48,774 bases of DNA, from positions 1 to 48,774 of the forward strand of contig NZ_VFRR01000024.1 in assembly GCF_006385675.1 (NCBI RefSeq), given 5' to 3'. Each line of letters starts with the position of its first letter. Position 1 is the first letter of the stretch. The translations under genes and the position numbers were made by a program. Source of the stretch: Maribrevibacterium harenarium (lineage in GTDB: Bacteria; Pseudomonadota; Gammaproteobacteria; Pseudomonadales; Marinomonadaceae). Below are positions 25,550 to 34,136 of the stretch, one piece after another. Below the pieces are notes generated by a model. It was not told the origin of the DNA and ran no database searches. It saw only the letters and a list, made by a program, of their open reading frames with translations.

Positions 25550-26476
25550 TTAAAAATGTTTATCTGTGCTTAACAAGTCGCGCCCATTCCCCCAAGACGC
25601 AATGCACGCCTCAATCAGCACTCGTAACTTAGCGGATGTTTCAATTCGTTGGGAATAGACCGCGACCACATCGGCGGCTTGGTCGTAATCCGGCAGGATA
25701 TGAATGAGATCCCCGGCGCGAAGTTCGTCTTCCACATTCCATTTTGACCTCAACAGTATGCCGTGGCCCTCAAGGCACCAACGTTTGGCCACTTCACCAT
25801 TGTTGGTGGTGAGTTGGCCTGACACCGGATGGCTGATGATGTGTCCTCGGTGCTGTAACTTCCAGCGTTGATAAAATTGGTCGCGCTCTTTGATCACGAT
25901 AAGCGGGTGCTGACTCAGCTCAGCCAGTGTCGTTGGTTCGCCATGGCGTGCCAGATAATCAGGTGATGCACAGAGAATGCGTTGATTTTTCATCAGTGGC
26001 TTGGCGATAAGGTGATTCGCCGGGTTGCCTCCGACTTTGATTTCTAGGTCATAGCCTTCCGCCAGAATATCCACTGGCCGATCAAGCAGATCCAGTTCAA
26101 TCGACAGTGCTGGAAAATCACGCGCCAACTTTGAAAGAACTGGGGCGAGTTTCTGCGTACCAAAGCCACTACTGGTCACGACTCGCAACGTGCCTTCTGG
26201 CTCACTTTGCTGATTTTTTAACTCGGCTAAAAATTGATTTGATTGCTCCAATAGACTTCGTGCCCATTTCTCTGCAATACGACCTTCTGGTGTGAGCGAC
26301 ACGATTTTGCTGGTGCGCGTCAGCAACGTCACGCCCAGTTGTTGTTCTAACAGCTTGATGCGCTTGGTCACATACGCTGGTGACATGCCGATTTGTCTGG
26401 CTGTTTTGCTAAATGATTGCTGCTGCGTTAAAGCCAAAAAGACCTTTAGATCATCAATAGGGGGAATACTGTTCAC
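25550..26476 (-). CDS. dmlR: DmlR/TtdR-like LysR-family regulator
   Basis: A 308-residue LysR protein with the helix-turn-helix in QQQSFSKTARQIGMSPAYVT and effector-domain features of the DmlR/TtdR group (RVVTSSGFGTQKLAPVL and FPALSIELDLLDRPVDI). In E. coli DmlR activates the adjacent dmlA gene during growth on D-malate. The same divergent pairing exists here, with 93 bp between the starts. The start codon is GTG at 26476. Orthology with DmlR is inferred from context as well as sequence. Confidence 0.78.
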   Translation of the reverse strand: MNSIPPIDDLKVFLALTQQQSFSKTARQIGMSPAYVTKRIKLLEQQLGVTLLTRTSKIVSLTPEGRIAEKWARSLLEQSNQFLAELKNQQSEPEGTLRVVTSSGFGTQKLAPVLSKLARDFPALSIELDLLDRPVDILAEGYDLEIKVGGNPANHLIAKPLMKNQRILCASPDYLARHGEPTTLAELSQHPLIVIKERDQFYQRWKLQHRGHIISHPVSGQLTTNNGEVAKRWCLEGHGILLRSKWNVEDELRAGDLIHILPDYDQAADVVAVYSQRIETSAKLRVLIEACIASWGNGRDLLSTDKHF

Positions 26477-26569
26477 GATTCGTAAATCTCAAGACTATAA
26501 TTTGCTATCTGTTAACTCAAATTGTAAAGGTTACTATGGGCTGTCGCTAATTAAATTGAGGTCGTCGCC

Positions 26570-27634
26570 ATGTCACATTATCGAATTGCGGTTATTCCAG
26601 GAGATGGAATTGGTCAGGAAGTGATCCCCGAAGGGATCAAAATGGTCGAAGCGGCGGCAAAGCCCTTTGACGTCACCTTTGAGTGGGTAGAATTTGATTG
26701 GTCATGCGAGCGTTATCATCGAGAAGGCGCCATGATGCCTGAAGACGGTATTGAACAACTGGCAAAATTTGACGCGATTTACCTTGGGGCAGTAGGTTAC
26801 CCCGGTGTACCAGATCACGTTTCTCTTTGGGGATTGTTGTTACCGATTCGTCGTCAATTTGATCAGTATGTAAGCCTACGTCCAGTACGTTTATTTGACG
26901 GGATTGCGTGCCCGCTTGCACACAAAGAGCCCGGCGATATTGATTTTTATGTGGTGCGTGAAAACGTTGAAGGGGAGTATTCCGCCATTGGTGGCATTCA
27001 ATTTGAAGGAACAGAGCGCGAGATCGTTACTCAGCAGAATATCTTTACGCGTACCGGCACCGACCGAATTTTGAAATACGCTTTTGAGTTGGCCATGAAG
27101 CGTGAGAAAAAGCACGTCACGTCGGCAACCAAATCCAATGGCATTTACCATTCCATGCCATACTGGGATAAACGCTTTGCAAACATGGCAAACCATTATC
27201 CCGAGATTCAGACGGATCAATATCACATCGACATTTTGACGGCGAATTTTGTGTTGAAGCCGGAACACTTTGACGTGGTAGTGGGCTCTAACCTATTTGG
27301 TGATATTTTGTCCGATCTTGGTCCTGCCTGTACTGGCACTATTGCCATTGCGCCAAGTGCCAATATCAACCCTGAGCGTCAATTTCCGTCCATGTTCGAA
27401 CCCGTACATGGGTCAGCACCAGACATTGCAGGGCTTGGCATTGCCAATCCTATCGGCGCGATCTGGTCGGCGGCTATGATGGTGCAACACTTAGGGCATG
27501 ATGATATCCATGACGTTATGATGGGGGCAGTAGAAAGCACCTTAAAAGCGGGTAAAGCACTTACCAAAGACATGGGTGGCAACGCCAATATGCAGGAAAT
27601 GATGGCCGAATTGATGGCACATATGCCGTCTTAG
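26570..27634 (+). CDS. dmlA: D-malate/tartrate dehydrogenase (decarboxylating)
   Basis: A 354-residue beta-decarboxylating dehydrogenase of the isopropylmalate/isocitrate dehydrogenase superfamily. It aligns throughout with E. coli DmlA: VIPGDGIGQEVIPEG at the start, DHVSLWGLLLPIRR, DIDFYVVRENVEGEYS, TSATKSNG, and the metal site in SNLFGDILSDLGP. Enzymes of this group oxidise D-malate to pyruvate and CO2 and often act on L-tartrate too, with NAD and a divalent metal. The divergent LysR gene is its probable activator. Its 3' end overlaps the stop of the convergent AraC gene by 4 bp. Confidence 0.9.
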   Translation: MSHYRIAVIPGDGIGQEVIPEGIKMVEAAAKPFDVTFEWVEFDWSCERYHREGAMMPEDGIEQLAKFDAIYLGAVGYPGVPDHVSLWGLLLPIRRQFDQYVSLRPVRLFDGIACPLAHKEPGDIDFYVVRENVEGEYSAIGGIQFEGTEREIVTQQNIFTRTGTDRILKYAFELAMKREKKHVTSATKSNGIYHSMPYWDKRFANMANHYPEIQTDQYHIDILTANFVLKPEHFDVVVGSNLFGDILSDLGPACTGTIAIAPSANINPERQFPSMFEPVHGSAPDIAGLGIANPIGAIWSAAMMVQHLGHDDIHDVMMGAVESTLKAGKALTKDMGGNANMQEMMAELMAHMPS

Positions 27635-28521
27635 CATTTAGCTCTAAACCCCTTCGGCGTTACGCCAAACTGCTGTTTAAACTTCTTTGCAAAGTACGCC
27701 GGGCAGGTGAATCCAGTGTTGTCGGCGATCATGGCGATAGGTAAGTCGGTGGTGCTGATGGTTTCCGCTGCAAGGCGTAATCGGTGCTCAGTGAGGTAGC
27801 CGATCGGAGTGGTATTGAGTAGGGAACGAAAGAGCCGGTAACACTCGCTTTCACTCATATTGGCGGCGTCGGCCACGGCTTTGACGGATAAGGGTTCGGC
27901 GAAGTGTTGGTGCAGATAGTTTAAGGCCTTATGTAGGCGATGTTCCTGTTTGGTGCTTTGCTTTTGGGGCGCTGTCACCGGCGCGGTGTGACGGGAAAGT
28001 TGCTGCCACAGGAACATGAGCGCCATGGTCAACACCATTTCCTTATCTGCGGTGTTTTGCTCCCAGTCAGAGAAGGCATTGCCCAGTGTGGAGATCACCA
28101 CTTGCTGCCATGGTTGATCTGCTTTGAAATGAAAAAGAGCACGTTCAGGGTGCTGTGTAAGCGGCAGAACTTGCTTTTTATAGACTAGATTATAGCTTTG
28201 CCCAGAGAGCAAAGTCGGGTGAAAAACGGCATTAAGAATATGGCAATCCTCTTCGCCAGATTTCGTCAGACGGTGAAGGATATTACTATTCACAAAAACC
28301 GCTTCCCCGGCACGAACGATGGTTTCTTGGGTAGTGGTTTGCACCCGTGTTGCGCCGGATACCACCAGCACCACTTCGATCTCTTCATGCCAATGCCACG
28401 GCACTTCATGATTAAAAAACAGCGAAAACCACTCATTATACGTGCCACAGGGAAAATCTGGGCTGCCGTGGGTGGTGACTTCGCGCCCCAGTTCATCTGT
28501 TTCAATTTTATAAATCTGCAT
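27631..28521 (-). CDS. AraC-family regulator with cupin sensor domain
   Basis: A 296-residue regulator. The N-terminal cupin region (about 30-110) has WHWHEEIEVVLVVSG and a later FVNSNILHRL, a typical ligand-binding barrel. The C-terminal pair of helix-turn-helix motifs (about 195-290) includes LSVKAVADAANMSESECYRL and GFTCPAYFAKKFKQQFGVTP. Starts are 99 bp from the divergent MFS transporter gene, which it probably controls. The inducer is unknown. Confidence 0.88.
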   Translation of the reverse strand: MQIYKIETDELGREVTTHGSPDFPCGTYNEWFSLFFNHEVPWHWHEEIEVVLVVSGATRVQTTTQETIVRAGEAVFVNSNILHRLTKSGEEDCHILNAVFHPTLLSGQSYNLVYKKQVLPLTQHPERALFHFKADQPWQQVVISTLGNAFSDWEQNTADKEMVLTMALMFLWQQLSRHTAPVTAPQKQSTKQEHRLHKALNYLHQHFAEPLSVKAVADAANMSESECYRLFRSLLNTTPIGYLTEHRLRLAAETISTTDLPIAMIADNTGFTCPAYFAKKFKQQFGVTPKGFRAKC

Positions 28522-28620
28522 GTGGTTTCGATAGAATCATTATAGAAATTGACGGGATGGCCATAATTGAAATTAATAAAATAGAGTATCGTTTTAGTAT
28601 TCTATGAAGTGAGTGTAGTT

Positions 28621-29781
28621 ATGTTGTTACTGTTGGTCATCATCTATTTTGCGTTTATTAGTCTGGGTTTGCCGGATGCGGTATTGGGTGCATCGTGGCC
28701 GATGATGCATCAAGACTTGGGCGTTGGTGTTGAGTACGCCGGCGCTGTGGCGCTGTTGATCAGTGTGGGAACCGTTCTCTCCAGTCTGTTGACGGTAACG
28801 CTAATCAAACGTTTTGGAGTCGGGTTAGTGGTTGCTGGGAGTGTCGCGCTGACAGCCATGGCACTGATAGGTTTTTCTCAGAGCCACGGACTGCTGGGAT
28901 TGATGCTTCTCTCGATCCCATTGGGCTTAGGTGCCGGCGCTGTCGATTCTGCATTAAACAACTTTGTGGCGACTCACTATGAGTCAAAGCACATGAACTA
29001 TTTGCATTCGTTCTGGGGCGTTGGGGCAACGTCTGGTCCATTGTTGATGGCGAACTATCTTCTGATACAAGAAGGCTGGCGCGATGGCTATCAGCTACTA
29101 GGCGGTATTCAATTCACGTTAGTCGTGGTCTTATTCGCGGCATTACCACTGTGGAAAAAAGCCGTCGATGTGACGGTAGATGATTCCGATGAATCGACAG
29201 CCCCTCTAGGCAACCGTGCAGTTTTATCTATTGCCGGTGTAAAAATCCAAATGCTGATGTTCTTTTGCTATTGCGCCATTGAACTTGGCGCGGGGCTATG
29301 GGCGGCCAGTTTCTTGATCGCGGAAAAGGGGGCTTTCGCCGATGTGGCTGCCCTTTGGGTTGCCATTTATTACGGTGGTATCACCGCGGGGCGCTTTTTG
29401 TGCGGGGCGATCGCAGATCGATTAAACGAGGCCCTTATGATTCGAGTCGGTGCCTTGTTGATCCTCGCCGGTGCGGTTTTATTACTCCTGCCCATCGGGG
29501 GATTATTGCCAAATCTAGGGTTATTGCTGATTGGTTTAGGTTGTGCGCCGGTGTTCCCAAACACACTACATTTAACACCGGCTCGGTTTGGCAAACGGGC
29601 ATCCCAAGCGATCATTAGCGTTTCTATGGCGACCGCTTATATTGGCAATACCCTTGTGCCACCCACTATGGGGATCGTGTTGAAAGGCATCTCGTTTGCG
29701 GCCTTTCCTTACCTGCTGTTTTTCTTCGCTTTGATCCTTTGGTGGACGACGGAGCGTCTGAACAAATATGAGCGTAGTTAG
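28621..29781 (+). CDS. MFS transporter
   Basis: A major facilitator of about 386 residues with some 11-12 hydrophobic segments. The first carries LGLPDAVLGASWPMM, typical of a sugar/unknown-solute MFS subgroup, and the loop after the second segment has the form RFGVGLVVAG. Two starts are possible, GTG at 28609 and ATG at 28621; I prefer the ATG, with GAAGTGAG upstream, but this is not decisive. It is probably regulated by the divergent AraC-cupin protein. The substrate is not known. Confidence 0.83.
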   Translation: MLLLLVIIYFAFISLGLPDAVLGASWPMMHQDLGVGVEYAGAVALLISVGTVLSSLLTVTLIKRFGVGLVVAGSVALTAMALIGFSQSHGLLGLMLLSIPLGLGAGAVDSALNNFVATHYESKHMNYLHSFWGVGATSGPLLMANYLLIQEGWRDGYQLLGGIQFTLVVVLFAALPLWKKAVDVTVDDSDESTAPLGNRAVLSIAGVKIQMLMFFCYCAIELGAGLWAASFLIAEKGAFADVAALWVAIYYGGITAGRFLCGAIADRLNEALMIRVGALLILAGAVLLLLPIGGLLPNLGLLLIGLGCAPVFPNTLHLTPARFGKRASQAIISVSMATAYIGNTLVPPTMGIVLKGISFAAFPYLLFFFALILWWTTERLNKYERS

Positions 29782-29882
29782 CTTGATTAAATTGACTATA
29801 AATAATGACGCCACTCTTTCGTCTGCGTTTTCAAAGTTTGTTCCTGTAACATTCACAACTCCTTATTGCGATCTGTGATTAC

Positions 29883-30512
29883 TTAACGCTCTGTAATGGC
29901 TAAAGAAAGTCCAAAATAAAGGAAGAGGGATCCAGCAAAGCGATTTAGCCAAGTTTTAATGATTCCTGAGTGGTTAAGTTTGCTTGCGATGGCTGATGCC
30001 GTCCAAGCAACACATAGGTTCCAGAGTGTGGCATTAACATTAAAAATAATGCCTAGAGTTAGCATCGCCAGTGGATAGCTATCGGTACTGGCGGAAATAA
30101 ACTGCGGTAGAAAAGCAATAAAGAAAATGGCTACTTTGGGATTCAGAGCATTCGTCATAAAGCCCTGCCAAAAAATGTTCTTAAGGCTGGTTTCAGCAAC
30201 CACATTCGCTTGTTGTAGATTCTTCTGTCGAGAAAAAATCATTTTGAAACCGATATAAACCAGATAGGCGCCGCCCAGCCATTTTACGACGGTGAACAAT
30301 GTCGCAGACGAAGCGATAAGCGCTGAAATACCGACGGTTGCGCCGATCACATGAACACCACAGCCTGCGCCGATACCTAAGGCTGCAACGGCACCGCCTT
30401 TGAAGCCATTTGAAGCTGAACGACTCAGAATATATAGAACGTCAGATCCGGGGGGCATGTTTAACAAGAGCCCAGAAATGATGAAAAGCATTAGGTTTTC
30501 TATGCCAAACAT
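29883..30512 (-). CDS. LysE/RhtB-family exporter
   Basis: A 209-residue membrane protein with about six hydrophobic segments. The family start reads GLLLNMPPGSDVLYILSRSA, and VKWLGGAYLVYIGFKMIFS follows near residue 75. It lies 38 bp downstream of the diaminopropionate ammonia-lyase gene, on the same strand, so it may export an amino acid handled by that locus. GGGGGAT precedes the ATG. Confidence 0.87.
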   Translation of the reverse strand: MFGIENLMLFIISGLLLNMPPGSDVLYILSRSASNGFKGGAVAALGIGAGCGVHVIGATVGISALIASSATLFTVVKWLGGAYLVYIGFKMIFSRQKNLQQANVVAETSLKNIFWQGFMTNALNPKVAIFFIAFLPQFISASTDSYPLAMLTLGIIFNVNATLWNLCVAWTASAIASKLNHSGIIKTWLNRFAGSLFLYFGLSLAITER

Positions 30513-30550
30513 GTCATATCCCCCTATGGATAATGGTCTAATTCAATGAT

Positions 30551-31744
30551 TTACTTTACTTGTTTCGCGACGATCTCTTGTGCCGTAAGGCCTGTGAATT
30601 CTTGGAATAGCGCTGGGGCTGTGGCACCTTCGGTGTTAAAAATCAGCACCCGAGAGTCGCTGTTGATACCGATTGCTTGCAGTTGATCTTGTTTAGCAAG
30701 TTGGTTCAATAGCGCCAATCCCGCCACACCAGATTCACCCCCAACAATTGGCGTGTCGCCGTGTTCGCCATGGGCCAGTTGCTTCATGGCCTCAATGGCA
30801 TCTTGGTCGTCAATCAAGGCAAAGAAGTCGACACTGGGTTGCAAAAACTCCCAAGCAATCTGAGAGGTTTCACCGCAGGCCAATCCTGCCATCACTGAAT
30901 CCACTGAGCCGGTCGCTGACGCTGGTTTGCCCTGAATAGCACTTTGGTACAAGCAGTCTGCTTGGCTTGGCTCGACCACAATAAACATGGGGCGATTCGC
31001 GCCATATTGCTCCCAAAAGTAGCTGAATACTCCGGCTGCTAAGCCGCCAACCCCACCTTGAAGAATAATATGGGTTGGTATTTGCTGTTGGGCGTCCAAT
31101 TGTGCCACCGTTTCCGCAGCCATGACCCCATAGCCTTGCATTACATCGCGAGGGATCTCGGTGTAACCTTCATAAGACGTATCCGATACCACCGTCCAGC
31201 CATGTTGTTTGGCGATGCGATCGGCTTCTTCGACGGACTTGTCATAGTTTCCAGTAATGCGCACCATGTTGGCACCGTAAGCGGCGATGGCCTCTTCGCG
31301 CTCCTGACTCACTTGAGCATGAATCACGATGGTACATGGACAACCACTGGCCTGTGCCGCTGCGGCCAATGCTCGGCCATGGTTGCCATCGGTGGCGCTG
31401 ACCACCGCAAACTCGGCGAGCTGATCGCGGTATTCACCCAAGAAGATCTTTTTAGGATCAAGGGTAGGGAAGTGCTTTAAGATTAAGTTGATCAGAGCAT
31501 TCGGTGCGCCAAGTGCTTTAAAGCTACCCAGATCCGAGCGTTTCGACTCGTCTTTAATCCAAAGTGACTGAATGCCAAGCGCTTTGGCGGTGCCTGTCAT
31601 ATCCCAAAACGGCGTGCCTTGTGGATTTAGCAACGGCCAGCTTGATAGCCATTGTTTACTTTGTTGTGCGGTTTCTTGGTTCAGTACTTTGGCAAGTTCC
31701 GTTGGGTACGCGGTAAAGGCGGCGTTTGGGTTTTTCAATAACAT
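30551..31744 (-). CDS. diaminopropionate ammonia-lyase-like PLP enzyme
   Basis: A 397-residue fold-type II PLP enzyme of the DpaL/YgeX group. KDESKRSDLGSFKALG holds the PLP lysine at residue 76, SATDGNHGRALA binds the phosphate region, and GGVGGLAAGVF follows around residue 235. Known members split 2,3-diaminopropionate into pyruvate and two ammonia. I chose the ATG at 31744 because GAGAG precedes it; an upstream start would add seven residues. With the M20 amidohydrolase 44 bp upstream and the exporter downstream it forms a probable operon opposite an Lrp-type gene. Related threonine or serine dehydratase activity cannot be excluded. Confidence 0.83.
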   Translation of the reverse strand: MLLKNPNAAFTAYPTELAKVLNQETAQQSKQWLSSWPLLNPQGTPFWDMTGTAKALGIQSLWIKDESKRSDLGSFKALGAPNALINLILKHFPTLDPKKIFLGEYRDQLAEFAVVSATDGNHGRALAAAAQASGCPCTIVIHAQVSQEREEAIAAYGANMVRITGNYDKSVEEADRIAKQHGWTVVSDTSYEGYTEIPRDVMQGYGVMAAETVAQLDAQQQIPTHIILQGGVGGLAAGVFSYFWEQYGANRPMFIVVEPSQADCLYQSAIQGKPASATGSVDSVMAGLACGETSQIAWEFLQPSVDFFALIDDQDAIEAMKQLAHGEHGDTPIVGGESGVAGLALLNQLAKQDQLQAIGINSDSRVLIFNTEGATAPALFQEFTGLTAQEIVAKQVK

Positions 31745-31788
31745 GTTTTCTCTCAATACAATCACAAGGTAAAAATAGGGGGTAGGGA

Positions 31789-33027
31789 TTAGTGGCTCAA
31801 AAGTGACTCAACTGTTGCCAGCAGTACCTTGGCCCCTTGAATCAAGTCTTCGTCTTTGGTGAACTCGCGCGGGTTATGGCTGATGCCGTCCTTGCTCGGT
31901 ACGAAAATCATTGCCGATGGTGCGATGCGTGCGATCATCTGTGCATCATGTCCAGCGCCTGAGGTCATACGCTTATGGGCAATACTCAACGAGTTGGCTG
32001 CTTGTTCGACGACATTGACCAACTGTTCGTCGAAAATGACGGGGTCAAAGCGTGCGAGGACTTCGCTTTCAATGGTTACGCCTTCGCTTTGGCGTAGCGT
32101 ATCTAAGTGTTCCGCTAGGGCTTGTTCCGCTGTGCAAAGGCTCTTGTTATCAGGGTTTCGTAAATCCACTGTGATGGTTGCCGCGCGGGGAATCACATTG
32201 ATAGCGTTTGGTTCAAATTGAATGCTGCCCACCGTGGCAAGAGTGCCGGGGCTTTGCTGAGTGTGCTCACGCAAAAACGTTATGATCGACGCGGCGGCAT
32301 AGCCCGCATCGTGGCGCATGGACATTGGGGTCGTACCCGCATGGTTGGCCTTGCCTTTGATGTAGATTTTCTGCCACGAGATGCCTTGAAGATTCGCCAC
32401 GGCACCGATCTGAATGCCTTCTTTGTCGAGAATCGGCCCCTGTTCAATATGCAATTCAAGGTATTGGCTTGGCTTTAAAGTGCCTAACGGCATATCGCCG
32501 TGATAGCCAATGCGCGCTAATTCATCTCCAAGGCGGGTGCCGTCTGTGCCAATGGTGTTGAGCACTTGCAGGGCGCTAAGGCCGCCAGCATGAGCTAAGG
32601 AACCCATCATATCCGGTTGGTAACGCACGCCTTCTTCGTTGGTAAAGGCAGCGACAATGATAGGGCGTGTCGGCAGAATACCTTGGTCGCGGAAAGCTTT
32701 AGTGACCGCCAATCCTGCCAATACTCCATAGCAACCATCTAACGCGCCAGCGTTGTAAACACTGTCGATATGAGAGCCCATCATCAAGGCGTTATGCTGC
32801 GTGTTGCCCTCTTGATCCGGCAAAATACCAAAGATATTGCCGATCTCATCGATTTGAATGGTGAGGTCTAACTCTGTCATCCATGCCACCACTTGGTCGC
32901 GGCCGAGCTTTTCGGCATCGGTCAAAGCAATTCGTGAGCGACCGCCATGTACGGCGTCAGCACCAATTTGACCGAGCGCTTCGATGTGTTGCAACAGTGT
33001 TGCTGCATCCAGAGAGAGGGTTGTCAT
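31789..33027 (-). CDS. M20-family amidohydrolase (carbamoylase/allantoate amidohydrolase type)
   Basis: A 412-residue zinc-dependent hydrolase of the hydantoinase/carbamoylase group. Probable metal ligands are His86 and Asp88 region (GSHIDSV), Asp97, and Glu131-Glu132 in FTNEEGVRY, with ELHIEQGPILD later. Such enzymes hydrolyse N-carbamoyl amino acids, ureidoglycine or allantoate. The ATG at 33027 is supported by AGGA eight bases upstream; a GTG six bases earlier is the alternative. It is the first gene of the unit with the diaminopropionate ammonia-lyase, which suggests release of an amino acid from an N-acyl or N-carbamoyl derivative before deamination. Confidence 0.87.
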   Translation of the reverse strand: MTTLSLDAATLLQHIEALGQIGADAVHGGRSRIALTDAEKLGRDQVVAWMTELDLTIQIDEIGNIFGILPDQEGNTQHNALMMGSHIDSVYNAGALDGCYGVLAGLAVTKAFRDQGILPTRPIIVAAFTNEEGVRYQPDMMGSLAHAGGLSALQVLNTIGTDGTRLGDELARIGYHGDMPLGTLKPSQYLELHIEQGPILDKEGIQIGAVANLQGISWQKIYIKGKANHAGTTPMSMRHDAGYAAASIITFLREHTQQSPGTLATVGSIQFEPNAINVIPRAATITVDLRNPDNKSLCTAEQALAEHLDTLRQSEGVTIESEVLARFDPVIFDEQLVNVVEQAANSLSIAHKRMTSGAGHDAQMIARIAPSAMIFVPSKDGISHNPREFTKDEDLIQGAKVLLATVESLLSH

Positions 33028-33176
33028 GTTCACCGTCCTATTACTTGAGAATTCTGTTGTTCTTAAAAACGATCTCGATAGGATCAGTATAAAGAAGCTA
33101 CTAGGTATAAATTCTCTAAAGCGGTATGCTTAACGCAAATTTGTTGCGTTGTTATGCCGATTTTCTGGAAAAATTT

Positions 33177-33638
33177 ATGTTTGAAGTGGATAATTTTGAT
33201 TTTCAGATATTGCGGGCCATTCAGAAGGATGCGCGTATCCCCCAAAGTGAGTTGGGGGAAGTGGTGAATTTATCAACAGCAGCGGTCAATCGGCGTTTAA
33301 AGAAGCTAAAAGAGAATGGCGTGATCAAACAATACACCGCCTTGCTGAACCAAGAATCGCTAGGCTTTGGTCTCACCATTATTACCAATATCGAAGTCGA
33401 ATCCGAGCAGATTCACGAGTTAGACGCCACCCGCCGGGATTTTGAAAATTGTCCCTATGTGCAGCAATGCTACTACGTAACTGGCGAGTGGGATTTTGTG
33501 CTGATTTTTGCCGTCAAAAGCATGGATCAATACAACGACTTAACTCGCGAACTGTTTTTCCAAAAGCCCAACGTCAAGCGCTTTAAAACCCTCGTCGCCA
33601 TGTCCAAAGCCAAAGTTGGGTTGGAATTGGCACTGTAA
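33177..33638 (+). CDS. Lrp/AsnC-family transcriptional regulator
   Basis: A 153-residue Lrp-type protein: an N-terminal helix-turn-helix (IPQSELGEVVNLSTAAVNRR) and a C-terminal RAM domain with YYVTGEWDFVLIFAVKSMDQY. I chose the ATG at 33177, preceded by GGAAAAA; a start 51 bases upstream would add an atypical extension. It diverges from the amidohydrolase/ammonia-lyase unit and most likely controls it in response to an amino acid. Confidence 0.88.
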   Translation: MFEVDNFDFQILRAIQKDARIPQSELGEVVNLSTAAVNRRLKKLKENGVIKQYTALLNQESLGFGLTIITNIEVESEQIHELDATRRDFENCPYVQQCYYVTGEWDFVLIFAVKSMDQYNDLTRELFFQKPNVKRFKTLVAMSKAKVGLELAL

Positions 33639-34136
33639 TAGAGACTAATAATCAAGTCATTAAGTGTTTAGTATTATGCGAATAAATAAGGCAATTTAGG
33701 GAACTAAGGAGTAGCTTAAACATGAATATTTGATGTTTTTTTTTATTTATAAACGCTTGGAAAAGCTCCGAGTAATAACACGCAACCCATCCGGACGGAA
33801 TTTATAATAGCGAGCATTAGAGCGAAAGTGGAACACCTATTTAGAATTTTGAAATGCCAGTTTGGATTCGGAAAAGTTATCTACAAAGGCCAGTCTAAAA
33901 ATGACAAAAAACTTGCGATGCTGTTTACGCTTGGAAATTTGTTACAAGGTGATCAGACGATACGTTCGCACGAGGTTAATACCTCGAAATAACAGGTTTA
34001 TAATGCTTGAAGCACCATGAATGTGGGAAACTGTTACCAATTAACCTTTTTAAAGCGTTGCAGGTGAGTGAATCAAGTCAGACCAAATTTCTCTGACTTG
34101 TTCATATATTCCTTGGACTTTTCTGAATCATGATGT
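33639..34136. other. gene-poor stretch with transposase relic
   Basis: Apart from the IS5-type tail at 33810-33992 I see no gene here. The flanks are A+T-rich and show no clear inverted ends of an element. Confidence 0.5.
33810..33992 (+). pseudogene. C-terminal relic of an IS5-family transposase
   Basis: The frame starting SIRAKVEHLFRILKCQFGFG, then KVIYKGQSKNDKKLAMLFTL, ends in TAA at 33992. It matches the C-terminus of IS5-type DDE transposases, in which RAKVEH carries the last catalytic Glu. Nothing of the N-terminal two thirds is found upstream. About 60 codons survive. Confidence 0.75.
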
